Source of the DNA: Tipula vernalis
Lineage: Eukaryota; Arthropoda; Insecta; Diptera; Tipulidae
Length of the DNA: 64,000 nt
Direction: 5' to 3'
Assembly (NCBI GenBank): GCA_958295665.1
Contig: OY282558.1
Span: forward strand, 335,145,106-335,209,105
Shown here: positions 47,545-59,404 of the stretch, piece after piece
Layout: each line of letters begins with the position of its first letter
Position numbering within the stretch: the first letter of the stretch is position 1
Made by a program: the position numbers and the translations under genes
Notes under the pieces: generated by a model
What the model was told of the DNA's origin: nothing
What the model saw: only the letters and a program-made list of their open reading frames with translations
Databases searched by the model: none

Positions 47545-50500
47545 TAAAAATTTAAATGATTTTTGTTGAAGAGATTTCTTCATTGAAACGTGCTGCAACA
47601 TTCCGTATACATATTGCCTGTTATTCATATCGCCGACCCCAGGGATCGACCTTTTGTAATTTCCAGTACAAAGTCAATATACTAGTTATCCTAGAAACCA
47701 TATTCGCATGTCGGTTTTTTGATTTTTGTTAAAGCGATTTCTTCATTGAAACGTGCTGCAACATTCCGTATACATATTGCCTGTTATTCATATCGCCGAC
47801 CCCAGGGATCGACCATTTGTAATTTTCAGTACAAAGTCAATATACTAGTTATCCTAGAAACCATATTCGCATGTCGGTTTTTTGATTTTTGTTGAAGCGA
47901 TTTCTTCATTGAAACGTGCTGCAACATTCCGTATACATATTGCCTGTTATTCATATCGCCGACCCCAGGGATCGACCTTTTGTAATTTCCAGTACAAAGT
48001 CAATATACTAGTTATCCTAGAAACCATATTCGCATGTCGGTTTTTTGATTTTTGTTAAAGCGATTTCTTCATTGAAACGTGCTGCAACATTCCGTATACA
48101 TATTGCCTGTTATTCATATCGCCGACCCCAGGGATCGACCTTTTGTAATTTTCAGTACAAAGTCAATATACTAGTTATCCTAGAAACCATATTCGCATGT
48201 CGGTTTTTTGATTTTTGTTAAAGCGATTTCTTCATTGAAACGTGCTGCAACATTCCGTATACATATTGCCTGTTATTCATATCGCCGACCCCAGGGATCG
48301 ACCTTTTGTAATTTCTAGTACAAAGTCAATATAACAGTTATTCTAGAAACCATATTCGCATGTCGGTTTTTTGATTTTTGTTGAAGCGATTTCTTCATTG
48401 AAACGTGCTGCAACATTCCGTATACATATTGCCTGTTATTCATATCGCCGACCCCAGGGATCGACTTTTTGTATTTTCCAATACAAAGTCAATATAACAG
48501 TTATCCTAGAAACCATATTCGCATGTCGGTTTTTTGATTTTTGTTGAAGCGATTTCTTCATTGAAACGTGCTGCAACATTCCGTATACATATTGCCTGTT
48601 ATTCATATCGCCGACCCCAGGGATCGACCTTTTGTAATTTCCAGTACAAAGTCAATATACCAGTTATCCTAGAAACCATATTCGCATGTCGGTTTTTTGA
48701 TTTTTGTTGAAGCGATTTCTTCATTGAAACGTGCTGCAACATTCCGTATACATATTGCCTGTTATTCATATCGCCGACCCCAGGGATCGACCTTTTGTAA
48801 TTTCCAGTACAAAGTCAATATAACAGTTATCCTAGAAACCATATTCGCATGTCGGTTTTTTGATTTTTGTTGAAGAGATTTCTTCATTGAAACGTGCTGC
48901 AACATTCCGTATACATATTGCCTGTTATTCATATCGCCGACCCCAGGGATCGACCATTTGTAATTTCCAATATAAAGTCAATATAATAGATATCCTGGCA
49001 ACCATATTCGCATGTCGGTTTTTTGATTTTTGTTGAAGAGATTTCTTCATTGAAACGTGCTGCAACATTCCGTATACATATTGTCAGTTATTCATATCGC
49101 CGACCCCAGGGATCGACCTTTCGTAATTTCCAGTACAAAGTCAATATACCAGTTATCCTAGAAACCATATTCGCATGTCGGTTTTTTGATTTTTGTTAAA
49201 GAGATTTCTTCATTGAAACGTGCTGCAACATTCCGTATACATATTGCCTGTTATTCATATCGCCGACCCCAGGGATCGACCTTTTGTAATTTCCAGTACA
49301 AAGTCAATATAACAGTTATCCTAGAAACCATATTCGCATGTCGGTTTTTTGATTTTTGTTAAAGCGATTTCTTCATTGAAACGTGCTGCAACATTCCGTA
49401 TACATATTGCCTGTTATCCATATCGCCGACCCCAGGGATCGACCATTTGTAATTTCCAATATAAAGTCAATATAATAGATATCCTGGCAACCATATTCGC
49501 ATGTCGGTTTTTTGATTTTTGTTGAAGAGATTTCTTCATTGAAACGTGCTGCAACATTCCGTATACATATTGTCAGTTATTCATATCGCCGACCCCAGGG
49601 ATCGACCTTTCGTAATTTCCAGTACAAAGTCAATATAACAGTTATTCTAGAAACCATATTCGCATGTCGGTTTTTTGATTTTTGTTAAAGAGATTTCTTC
49701 ATTGAAACGTGCTGCAACATTCCGTATACATATTGCCTGTTATTCATATCGCCGACCCCAGGGATCGACCTTTTGTAATTTCCAGTACAAAGTCAATATA
49801 CCAGTTATCCTAGAAACCATATTCGCATGTCGGTTTTTTGATTTTTGTTGAAGCGATTTCTTCATTGAAACGTGCTGCAACATTCCGTATACATATTGCC
49901 TGTTATTCATATCGCCGACCCCAGGGATCGACCTTTTGTAATTTCCAGTACAAAGTCAATATAACAGTTATCCTAGAAACCATATTCGCATGTCGGTTTT
50001 TTGATTTTTGTTGAAGAGATTTCTTCATTGAAACGTGCTGCAACATTCCGTATATATATAGCCTGTTATTCATATCGCCGACCCCAGGGATCGACCATTT
50101 GTAATTTTCAATATAAAGTCAATATAATAGATATCCTGGCAACCATATTCGCATGTCGGTTTTTTGATTTTTGTTAAAGAGATTTCTTCATTGAAACGTG
50201 CTGCAACATTCCGTATACATATTGTCAGTTATTCATATCGCCGACCCCAGGGATCGACCTTTCGTAATTTCCAGTACAAAGTCAATATACCAGTTATCCT
50301 AGAAACCATATTCGCATGTCGGTTTTTTGATTTTTGTTAAAGAGATTTCTTCATTGAAACGTGCTGCAACATTCCGTATACATATTGCCTGTTATTCATA
50401 TCGCCGACCCCAGGGATCGACCTTTTGTAATTTCCAGTACAAAGTCAATATAACAGTTATCCTAGAAACCATATTCGCATGTCGGTTTTTTGATTTTTGT

Positions 50501-50745
50501 TAAAGCGATTTCTTCATTGAAACGTGCTGCAACATTCCGTATACATATTGCCTGTTATCCATATCGCCGACCCCAGGGATCGACCATTTGTAATTTCCAA
50601 TATAAAGTCAATATAATAGATATCCTGGCAACCATATTCGCATGTCGGTTTTTTGATTTTTGTTGAAGAGATTTCTTCATTGAAACGTGCTGCAACATTC
50701 CGTATACATATTGCCTGTTATTCATATTGCCGACCCCAGGGATCG
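47545..50745 (+). repeat. 163-bp satellite array, 20 units
   Basis: The landmark GCTGCAACATTCCG recurs at 47592 and then every 163 bases to 50689 (50037 and the other intermediate positions fit the same grid), which is 20 units with no net length change. Units share CATATCGCCGACCCCAGGGATCGACC and CATATTCGCATGTCGG. Variant subtypes (CCATTTGTAATTT...TAATAGATATCCTGGC; TGTCAGTTATTC...CTTTCG) recur in blocks, showing higher-order duplication. It belongs to the same family as 40140-40690 and the single decayed unit at 600-757. Satellites inside Helitrons are known, for example the about 150-bp repeats of Drosophila DINE-TR1; sequence identity to those is not claimed. Confidence 0.97.
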
Positions 50746-51150
50746 ACCAAATGATATTTTAATACAAGGCTTATACAATAGATATCGCAGAAACCATACA
50801 TATTCGAATGTCAATCGTTTGTTTTTTGTTGGACGGATTTCGACGTTGAATTGCAACTGACGGTATGTAATATGTTCGAATGGGCCTGTTATTTATTTAA
50901 TTTTACATAAAATCGAAATGTAAAGCCAATGAACGGATTTTGCTTTAGTCATTTTGAGTAATGAAAGCTGCCTAAATGATCTTTTAAATTAAATTGAATA
51001 TTGGATTTCTCCTAAAAGAAGATTATTTGAAAACTCCATTTAGGTTGAAAATGACATTTAGGCGAATAAGTTACCACTACATACATAAAATATATACGTA
51101 TACGGAAAATTTGGGATTTTATTTTGGGAAGTATTTCACAGGCATTGGAA
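50746..51150 (+). repeat. Diverged last unit and unique tail of the satellite-bearing repeat
   Basis: After the array comes one strongly diverged unit (50746-50870) and about 280 bases of unique tail. The whole stretch matches the four blocks at 590-3040 but without insertions, and so gives the uninterrupted structure of this repeat family. Confidence 0.75.
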
Positions 51151-51301
51151 ATCAACATAAAATCAATCGTATATTAAGGACTTCACATCAGGAATCTGTT
51201 GAAACTTTAAAGGTTTATTCATTACTGTATCACTGTCCACTTAAATTCAAGCAAGTGGGTGTTATGCTAAGGCAGAAGCAGCTCAAAATGTAAATAGATT
51301 G

Positions 51302-51567
51302 GGCTAGCATTGGTTTTAGCTGTCTCAGTCAAAGTGGCGCCATTTATTTCTTGGTGTGGAAATATTAATAACTAAAAATCGCTGTTTATTTAATTAAAAA
51401 ACAATTAAATCTTCTTTTTCCAAAATTTGCAAACATAATACACAATTGAATAAACATTAGTAAATTTTATTTCATTTCTATTTTAATTTAAAAACAAATT
51501 AAATCTTCCTTTTCCAAAATTTGCCACCGTCGCCTGTCAAGTGAGACAGCTAAAACCAATCCGTGCC
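51302..51567. mobile_element. 266-bp MITE with 8-bp target duplication
   Basis: ATAGATTG flanks both ends (51294-51301 and 51568-51575). The tips are GGCTAGCATTGGTTTTAGCT at the left and the complement of GGCACGGATTGGTTTTAGCT at the right. Inside is a direct pair built on AATTAAATCTTC(T/C)TTTTCCAAA. The 8-bp duplication fits a hAT-mobilised MITE; the family is otherwise unknown. Confidence 0.85.
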
Positions 51568-51838
51568 ATAGATTGATTGGTTGAACTACAAAGAGGAATT
51601 TTTTGAAAAACTCTGGGTGTAAAGTTTATATCGCATCAGAAATTTATACAGACGAACTCAAACAAACCCAGTTTCAATACAAATACAAAATGTCGCACTA
51701 CGAAGACAACTAACTTTATTTATTTATTTTACCTATCAGATTATGCCGAATAATACCACAGAATATATATAAACAGAACAATATCTTCTATTGCGCTTTA
51801 GTCCTAAGTTTGTGAACAAATATTTAAATTAAGATTTA
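51568..51838. other. Unassigned spacer
   Basis: Short AT-rich spacer between the MITE and the second Harbinger. Nothing recognised. Confidence 0.4.
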
Positions 51839-53576
51839 GGCCGTGTGTGAATGTGTTAAAAAACTAGTTAAAAATTAAAATTTTGACAGTAAAATTAAAT
51901 TTTTTTGATTTATTCACCACAAAAAAAACAAAAAAAAAAATTATCGCAGTAGATACCGTTTGCAGTTTAGAATAAATTCGTAATATTTATTAATTCAAAA
52001 CTACTTGCTCTTGAAAAAAATCCAAAAATAAAATACGATTTTTTTTATTTTTTATAAACTATTGAATTTATATTATTGAAATTATTGTTATTATCAATTT
52101 AATTGTTCCAACAGCATATTTCGAAAAGCAATTGCTTCCAAAGAATCTGTTTCGTCAGTTAAGTTATCATCATTTGCTGCCACATTTATGTTTTCTACCT
52201 GCTCATCTACTTCAGGCGCAGGACCAATATCACCCCCGGACACATAAATATTATGGAGAACACAGGCCGCAAACACTGTTTTTATGATATTTTCAATTTT
52301 TAGTTCTAGCGATTTATTAAAAATATTTCGCCATCTAATTTTGAGAAGGCCAAATGCGCATTCAACTACATTTCGTGCAATGCTGTGTGCCGTATTAAAT
52401 TTTTTCTGATTCCCAACGGCATTTTTGAATGGAGTGATTACTGATACAGGGTTTAATTGGCAGGGGTATCCGCTGTCACCTAATAGAAACAATTATTATT
52501 CGTGTAATTGGCATTTTGATATAACGGACTATTTTTAAAAACTCTGGTATCATGTACCGATCCTGGGAACCTACAAATACATCATTAATTAAATAGTTAC
52601 TGTCCACGACGGCCTGGCATTGAATCGAATAAAAAGTTTTATAATTAATATATTCATCGTGTTTAATGACTGGTCACTTATTCTGATATGGATGCCGTCA
52701 ATAGCACCTGTGGCATTAGCAAATATATGACCTTTGGCTCGTCTGCAAAATTTAAGCCCGACATCTTGTCGGTCTTCATACGCTGGTGGCCTAATAATGT
52801 GCCGCATGTTCTTAGCAAAGCAGTTCAACATTTTGTGTACAATGGTTTTTACTGTGAATCTATAAAATTTATTCATATTATGTAATATAATATAAGCGCA
52901 CATTCTTATACCTATATACTTACCGACTGATTCCTATAAAGCCGCCAGTTACCCTGTAGCTGCATCCAGCTGCCATCCAATATAAGAATACGATTAACTC
53001 GTATTCTTTTGACCAGCCGTGTTATTTTTGTGGAAGGAATAGAACAATTTTTTTTAAACTGGATGAATTGACTTGTAAGTGTTCTTTTGTTTTAGCTTCA
53101 TTTCCATTTAATATAGCAGTAACATCGTCCGACATTGCTCATAATCTGCAATATTCTAATTTCTAAAATGGGAAAATCACAATTATAAATCTACAATAAA
53201 TATTATTACAATACTGTCAACCTTCCTATAAGGCGGTTTTATTATACGCGGTTTCCATATAACGCGGTAAGAATTAATCGCGTTAAAGAAGAGTTGACTA
53301 TATATAAAAATTACCTCTCTGATTTTTCTTGTTTGTTTCTGATTCTTTTGTCGATTTCCATAATTATAATATTTTTTATATTTTAATATAATTATAAGTA
53401 AAATTGTGTATTGTTTTTTAACAACACGGTCCATTTTGTATTTAATTGTGTTGTCAAAAATTTAACAAATTCACACAGCACACTTATTCACCATATTAAA
53501 AATATTTCACATCCATAAGTTCTTTTCACCAAATTTTTTACAAAATTATTTTTAATAAATACAATCACACACGGCG
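51839..53576 (-). mobile_element. Decayed PIF/Harbinger transposon
   Basis: The tips are GGCCGTGTGTGAATGTGTT and the complement of CGCCGTGTGTGATTGTATT, flanked by TTA (51836-51838 and 53577-53579), the classic Harbinger target. The 1,738-bp body holds only a transposase remnant; the MYB-like gene is missing, so it was non-autonomous before it decayed. Confidence 0.93.
52094..53133 (-). pseudogene. Harbinger transposase remnant
   Basis: From 53133 leftward: MSDDVTAILNGNEAKTKEHL, EYELIVFLYWMAAGCSYRVTGGFIGISR followed by a possible splice donor, then FTVKTIVHKMLNCFAKNMRHI, ATGAIDGIHIRI (first catalytic Asp), a degraded second block (GSQDRYMIPEFLKI where GSVHDARVF is usual) and LGDSGYPCQLN, ITPFKN, NVVECAFGLLKIRWR (catalytic Glu), FAACVLHNIY. 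Frameshifts and stops separate the parts, but the C-terminal exon (52094-52492) is still open. Its family differs from the intact element at 33-36 kb. Confidence 0.88.
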
Positions 53577-53970
53577 TTAGAAAAGATAGAAGAACAATTT
53601 TGTATGGAATCAATGAAACAAAACAAAAATACAAAAATGTTTGTATCCACCTCTTTGTTTTGATCAATAAAAATCAGTACAATTTTTAAAGAAAAGGGAA
53701 ATCTTTATACTTTGTAATGTGTTTAAAAGAGATAGACGTTCATAAATAATTTTCATTTTGGTCTAGTTAGCTTTGCAAAACTATAAAATCAAATCAAAAA
53801 ATAAACAAAGGACCTCTTATTGTTTTCGATAACGGGATACCAAATCATATCAAACAAATAACAAAACCAAACACAAAACTTGAATAAGGTTATGTACTAT
53901 GTGTTTATGTATCATTTCACTTTTATTTGTATAATTTTGTATAATATAGAATGTAAATTGTGGTATAATC
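53577..53970. other. Unassigned AT-rich sequence
   Basis: No coding or repeat structure was recognised. Confidence 0.4.
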
Positions 53971-53974
53971 AGTC

Positions 53975-54075
53975 CAGTCGCCGCGGCCTGATGAGAAGAT
54001 TGATTTTTTCATAATCATAAGGTCATCAGTTCGAAACTGGATTGAATTCTCTTACAATCTTCGGAACATATTAAA
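53975..54075 (+). repeat. Possible tRNA-derived SINE head
   Basis: GCGGCCTGATGAGAAG resembles an RNA polymerase III A box and, 40 bases on, CAGTTCGAAACTGG resembles a B box (GTTCGA core). No complete cloverleaf is apparent, and an A/T-rich tail follows. This fits a tRNA-derived SINE better than a working tRNA. Confidence 0.4.
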
Positions 54076-55275
54076 ATCATATAATTAAATAAATATAATT
54101 CTATCTATTAGTCAGTTTCGTTGAATTACTGTTCGTAAATACTGATATACTTCTCGTGTTAATAAAAACACTATTAAAATGGTCTAATCACTGGTAGTAT
54201 ATTAGAAATTACATGAACTAATTAACATTCAACAAAAAAAATTAATAAATTAAAATTAATATTTGGTTGGGCCACCTTTCGCCTTAATCACAGCAGCCAC
54301 TCTTTTTGGCGTAGAGCCTACTAGCTTAAAACATTCTTCCTTCGAAATGTTACTCCATTCACCCTTTAACGCGGCCAGTAGCGATTGTTTATTTTTTGTT
54401 GGGCGTTTTCTTATGTTTTTTTTTAAAACTGCCTAAATATGCTCAATCGGATTTAGATCCGGTGATTGTGGCGGCCAGTTAAAAAGATTAATTTTGTTCC
54501 TAGCCATCCACGTCATACTGTGTTTCGATTTGTGGCAAGGGGCGTTATCCTGCTGAAACTTGACAATGTCGGTTATTGTATCGCCGAAAATTTTTCTTTT
54601 GGAGGGCGCTAGTACTGTTTCAAGTAATTCTGTGTATTTAACGCTATTCATGCGCCCCTCGCACAACAACATTTCGCCAACTCCATTTGCAGCCATGCAT
54701 CCTCATATCATTATTGATCCCCCACCGTGTTTATCTGTGGGCACCACACATTCTGGGTTGAATGCCTCGCCCATCCTTCGCCTGGCATAAGTCACACCCG
54801 GTGTTCCAAACAGCTATTCAAAAAGCAAAAAGAAAAAAAGATTAAATTTAAGATTGAATTATGTATTAGCATTGCAGAACGTGATTTCAAAGACGTTGAG
54901 TTTTTTTAATTTAATAAATAAAGTAAATAACAATACCTCAAAATTGAGTGGTTTGGCGTCTATTAGGGGGGGGGGGTGGGGTCGGGGGGTGGTACCAAAG
55001 TTGAGTAGATTAATCTACCAGCTCCGTAACCTTCCAGTAGGTGCGCATCACGTGAGCTGTTCTGGTCTTGTCATTAGGCAGCTGCGTGATGGGTACAATT
55101 GTGTAAGGGATAACCTGTTCACAATTCGCAAGTGTACGTGGTGCCTCCTTGTGGCAACTACTGGTAACTAAGGCCATTTGGAACAGGCTAAAGTACGGCG
55201 CTAAAGGAGAAAACCTTGACAAAAAACCCTAATCTAAGTTTGAACAATATTTGCCAAAATATGCGGACTCTGGAT

Positions 55276-58255
55276 TAGGGTGGCCCTTAGTTTCGAAATT
55301 TCCAATATCTAACGGGACACCCCCTAGATATGTAAGGTTATGCTAAAAACTTAAACAGAACAAACATTGGGTCAATCGAAGATGGTTTAGAGGTCGCGAC
55401 TTGAGCGCGAAGTTCGATAAAACGGTATTTTTTTTAACTTTTCAATTTTAAACGAACATAAACATTATTTTAAAACTTTTCTCACCCTAAGTCAAAATTG
55501 TGTAGAATAGAGGAGATAATTACCTTTTCAAGACATCAAAGACATCAAAAATCGGTTCACAAATAGCGACTTTATGGCCAAATTTCAAAATACAAAAACT
55601 ATACAAATTATTACTATTTTTTTTTATTATAAACGTGGAATGTTTCTTCTGTACAATAATATTATGATTTAATTTTTATAATGAAAATATTCAATCTAGG
55701 ATGATCTTCTACCCATTAGGGATGTTTTTGTATGGGTTGGAATCTTCTGTGTGTAGTCCTTTACGACTTGTAGTAAATACTGCATTTCATCGTCATTTTT
55801 TGTTAATTTCTTACTATAATCTTGTATTAGGTTAACACCACGTTCTGCAATATCATTTATGACTTTTATTTGACTAATAATCTTCATTCCGTTCTTGAAA
55901 TTATCATCCTGAGGCCACATATCCGGATCTTTGTTTAAGAAATCTGTGGAAATCTTGAACCGTTTAAAAAAATCGCCAGTTTTTGGTGTAACAAAATCTG
56001 CCAGTTATTTCGTAATGAATGTTTTCACATCATCAATTTTCAACTCGACGCGCTTACTAGACCCGGCCTCTACATCCCTCATCATATTCAACTGTTTCAC
56101 TATTCTTCTTTTCTCTGCACTAGAGACGTTTTTATCGAAAAATGAGAATGCGATACTTTCGTCGGACAAATACCACAAATGACCACACATTTTATTTAGT
56201 ACAGCCATCGCCAACCTTTCATCATGTGTTTTGTAGAAATAAATATCTCGTAAATAGTTCAAATCCAGCTTTGGTGCTTTAGCTGCTTTAGTGCAATGGA
56301 ACCAAATTTTCACATAAAATCGTACAACAAAAATGCAAATGTACCGTAAATTCTTCTCTTCTTGTGCTGTTAACTTAAATTCTTCACGAAAGATAAATAA
56401 TTTCAACGGTACTGCCCATTTTTGATTCAATTGCCGCACACAATGTAATTTCACATATGTGATGTCGACAAGGAAGATATAATAAACTTCGTTCCAGTTT
56501 CTGCTCTAAAATAATAGCTGCTCCATTTAATCTTCCAGAATTTGAATATGTGGTATCGAAGCTAGCCGCCACGACATGGTCAGCTACTCTCCAATCGATT
56601 AAGCTTTGGAAAACAGCCTCCACCATTTTCGAACCAGTTGATCTTGATATTTTGGGAACGCCCAATAATTGTTCTCCATCTATATGAGAAATAATCACCG
56701 GCAAACGATCCACGGTTTCCGTTCCAGATAACTCCGGGAGTAATTTTCCGTCCCAATGTACTACGCCTGTTGTAAACTTGAAAGTCGATTTAACTGATGC
56801 TGCTATTTCTACTCTATTCATTTTAGTAGACGCCTCAGTGTTGTTCGATTCAAAACGAGTTCATCAATAGAATATCCAAAACTTTCGGCAACAGCACTGA
56901 ATAAATGCTTTGCTGCACGATCACTAATCTTCCACTTATCCAAAGCTGACAATATTCTAGAAGTAATAAAACATTTGCTTCCTATAGGGGCTCCTTCTGC
57001 GCTTAGTACGGGCAAATCAATATTTTCGAAGCTCATGTCGTTATCAGGTATACTTTCGCTGTCACTCTCCGATGACGAAAATAATGCTTGTGAGTCTATT
57101 GGAATTGATTTATTTTTTTCTTCAAGATATCTTCGTTTACGATTTTTTTCTGCGTCCATACTGCGATATCAAAAATATTATCCAGTTTATTATTAAATGC
57201 ATTTTCTCTTTCACGGTAAACTTTTGAAGATTTATTTTTATTCTTTAGGAGATTTTTCCACTCATCATGCAATTTTTCCAATTTTTCAATGGAGTGTTGT
57301 TCCTTTTTCACTGGGATTCGTGCTTTTGCCCAACAAATAGACATTTCCTGGATTGTCAGAACTGCACTTTCACCAATTGTTAATTTTACAGTAAGGTGAT
57401 TGTTAAAAAAAGACACATCACTTGCTTATTTGAGGGTAACTTAGCACCAATAATTTGACAGTACTCATGGCCAAGAAGATAAATTTCTGTAGGGGGCCGT
57501 AAATGAGATGCCATTTTGTCAATTTTAGTAGCACTTTCTTAAAAATATTAATAAAACTCTTAAATGGACTAGATTTAGTTATTACAAATTTGTGTCCTTT
57601 ATTTGCGAGATTTGGATTTAAACTGAAATTAATTTGCATTTCTCTTCTTTATATATTATATGATTGTATGAACATATTGGCCATAGCAGGTCATAATTAA
57701 TGCGGTAGGCGGATTTAAATACAATAACTACTGAGATTAATCATAATGACATCATAAAACACAACTATGTTAAGTCCCTATGACTCATGCGATTTTTATG
57801 ACATCATAAAATATTTCTTTGTTTAGTCGTTACACCTCTTTGCTATTTATTTATTTATTTTTTTGTAGTTTTGAATATAAAATCCAGGATTTAAAAGAAT
57901 ACCGTTTATTATTTGAGTTTTTATTAGTTTCGAAAATTGGCAATAAAGTCGCCATTTGTTAACCGATTTTCGACATCTTTGATGTTTTGGAAAGGTAATT
58001 ATATCTTCTATTCACCACAATTTTGATTTAGGCTGAGAAAAATTTCTAAATAATTTTTCTATTCGTTTGAAAGTGAAAAATTGAAAAAAATTACGTTTTT
58101 ATCGAACTTCGCGCTCAAGTCGCGACCTCTAAACCATCTTCGATTGACTCAATATTTTTGCTGTTTAAGTTTTTAGTATAACCTCACATTTCTAGGGGGT
58201 GTCCCGTTAGATATCTCTACATTTTTTTTGCCCCATACAAACAAGGACCACCCTA
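55276..58255 (-). mobile_element. hAT-like transposon with long inverted repeats (2,980 bp)
   Basis: CTCTGGAT flanks both ends (55268-55275 and 58256-58263). The tips begin TAGGGTGG(C/T)CCTT. Inverted similarity extends about 330 bp inward, with GACACCCCCTAGA, AAGATGGTTTAGAGGTCGCG and CTTGAGCGCGAAGTTCGATA at the left and their complements at the right. An 8-bp duplication with TAG-type tips suggests hAT; such long inverted repeats are unusual for that group. A transposase remnant fills the centre on the minus strand. Confidence 0.8.
55696..57639 (-). pseudogene. hAT-like transposase remnant
   Basis: In frames that change several times: a Lys-rich N-terminal region (IPVKKEQHSIEKLEKLHDEW), an acidic Ser-rich spacer (ALFSSSESDSESIPDND), then VVHWDGKLLPELSGTETVDRLP (first candidate Asp), SFDTTYSNSGRLNGAAIILE (second), LLYLPCRHHICE, HLWYLSDESIAFSFFDKNVS, and finally IKVINDIAERGVNLIQDY (candidate Glu) with DDEMQYLLQVV. 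This block order is common in multi-copy insect proteins that behave like transposases. At least four frameshifts separate the blocks. The superfamily is inferred from the target duplication rather than from a search. Confidence 0.65.
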
Positions 58256-59130
58256 CTCTGGATACAAGGCACCCTTCAGTTTTATTTAGCCTTCCTGTAG
58301 TAAAGCTGGGTAACCTACAGGCGATTTACAATTCCCAGCAACTCGTAAGAGTAAAATCAAACGGAATACGAGGCAAGAGTAGGAATATACGGGAGTGGGA
58401 CAACCTTCTCGAGGTCCTTGGGCTTCAATGCTACCGTCTTTCTAGCGGAACTACATGCTGTAGTAAACATCTAGGAGGGAGAGCAATAAGCCCAAATAGT
58501 ATGTATCACGTACCGGAAGGCAGTATTGTCAGGTTCATTAAGAACCTGAATATTGACAGGACGGATAATTAACCAGGGTCCAGAACAATAAATCTTTTAG
58601 GTCGCAGTTCGAAGTGGCTGATCGCCCGCATGGTCCTCCAATAATAATAATAATAATAATAATAATACCTCAAAATTAGACTCGTCAGACCACAGGATGT
58701 TTGATCAATCCTTAACTGTCCAATCTTTATATTTTTTCGCCCAAGCCAACCGATTTTTCTTATTCCGCTCTGACAGCCATGGCTTCTTACTTGCTTTGCA
58801 CACTTTTAAGCCTTAGCCTTACAGTCCACACGCTTACTGAGCTACCTTTAGTTTCAGACAAAGCTGCAGCGAGGTCTACAGCAGTCTTTCTGCGGTCTGT
58901 TAGAGACTGCCTTATTAGCAGTCGGTCTTCACGAACCGTTGTGACTTTCCTTCTGCCTGTTTTCGGTCTGTTCACATGGGCACCGGTCCCCTGAAAACGT
59001 TTCAGGGTATATTGCACAGCACAACGTGAGCACTTCACTTCTCGGGCTATTCGATTTTGACACATGCCTTGCTCATTGTAAATCTTTATTTTGATGCGCT
59101 GTTCAGCACTTAGCTCCTTTTTTTCGGCAT

Positions 59131-59404
59131 GGTTAATATAATAAATTCACTTATTAGTTCACTTATATTTTCACTGTACAAATTTACAGGGTATAATTAA
59201 ATATTTCACGTGTGTATTCAACGACAGCACTGATGAACATCAAATTTGGATAAAGAACACCTGCGTACCATAAAAACCTGTTTATATTTTATTTCTCTTA
59301 AAAAAAAACAGCCGATGCAATAATAAAACAATAAAACCTTTACTTAAGCACTATTGTTGAGAGAGTGACACACAATAGGATTGCCTAACAGTAGGTGTAA
59401 AACT
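59131..59404. other. 5' flank of the Tc1-like gene
   Basis: Non-coding, presumably holding the right terminus of the Tc1-like element. No clear inverted partner to the left flank near 54.2 kb was found. Confidence 0.4.

Larger units (their letters stand above)
54946..58666 (+). mobile_element. LINE-like insertion with (AAT)n tail, interrupted by a hAT-like element
   Basis: ACCTCAAAATT is duplicated at 54935-54945 and 58667-58677. The insertion ends at the right in about nine AAT units (58640-58666), a tail type known in I-like LINEs. Only about 330 bases of its left part (including an 11-G run near 54967) and 400 of its right part flank the nested transposon, so it is largely deleted. A weak frame (58228-58572) ends IVRFIKNLNIDRTDN, resembling LINE protein ends. 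Classification is tentative. Confidence 0.6.
54256..59130 (-). pseudogene. Tc1-like transposase gene with an intron, split by nested insertions
   Basis: Exon 1 (59130-58669) begins MPKKKELSAEQRIKIKIYNEQG and contains the paired helix-turn-helix, the GTGAHVNRPKTGRRK linker and the first catalytic block WSDESNFE. Exon 2 (54813-54256) resumes with LFGTPGVTYARRR, then HGGGSIMIWGCMAANG, KFQQDNAPCHKS (second block), SPDLNPIEHI and a TAG where Trp is usual (54433), ending GGPTKY. The junctions are GAG|GTATTG and GAATAG|CTG, consistent with GT-AG splicing exactly inside the conserved SDESxF...LFGT segment. Removing the inserted 54946-58666 leaves an intron of about 130 bases. Stops and a frameshift in exon 1 show that it is dead. 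Tc1 genes usually lack introns here. Confidence 0.8.

Noticed and set aside
47545..50745. CRISPR-like array
   Set aside because: The units are contiguous and similar throughout with no unique spacers, in a eukaryotic transposon context. It is a satellite.
53975..54075. Functional tRNA gene
   Set aside because: A- and B-box-like words exist but the arms do not fold into a cloverleaf; a SINE head fits better.
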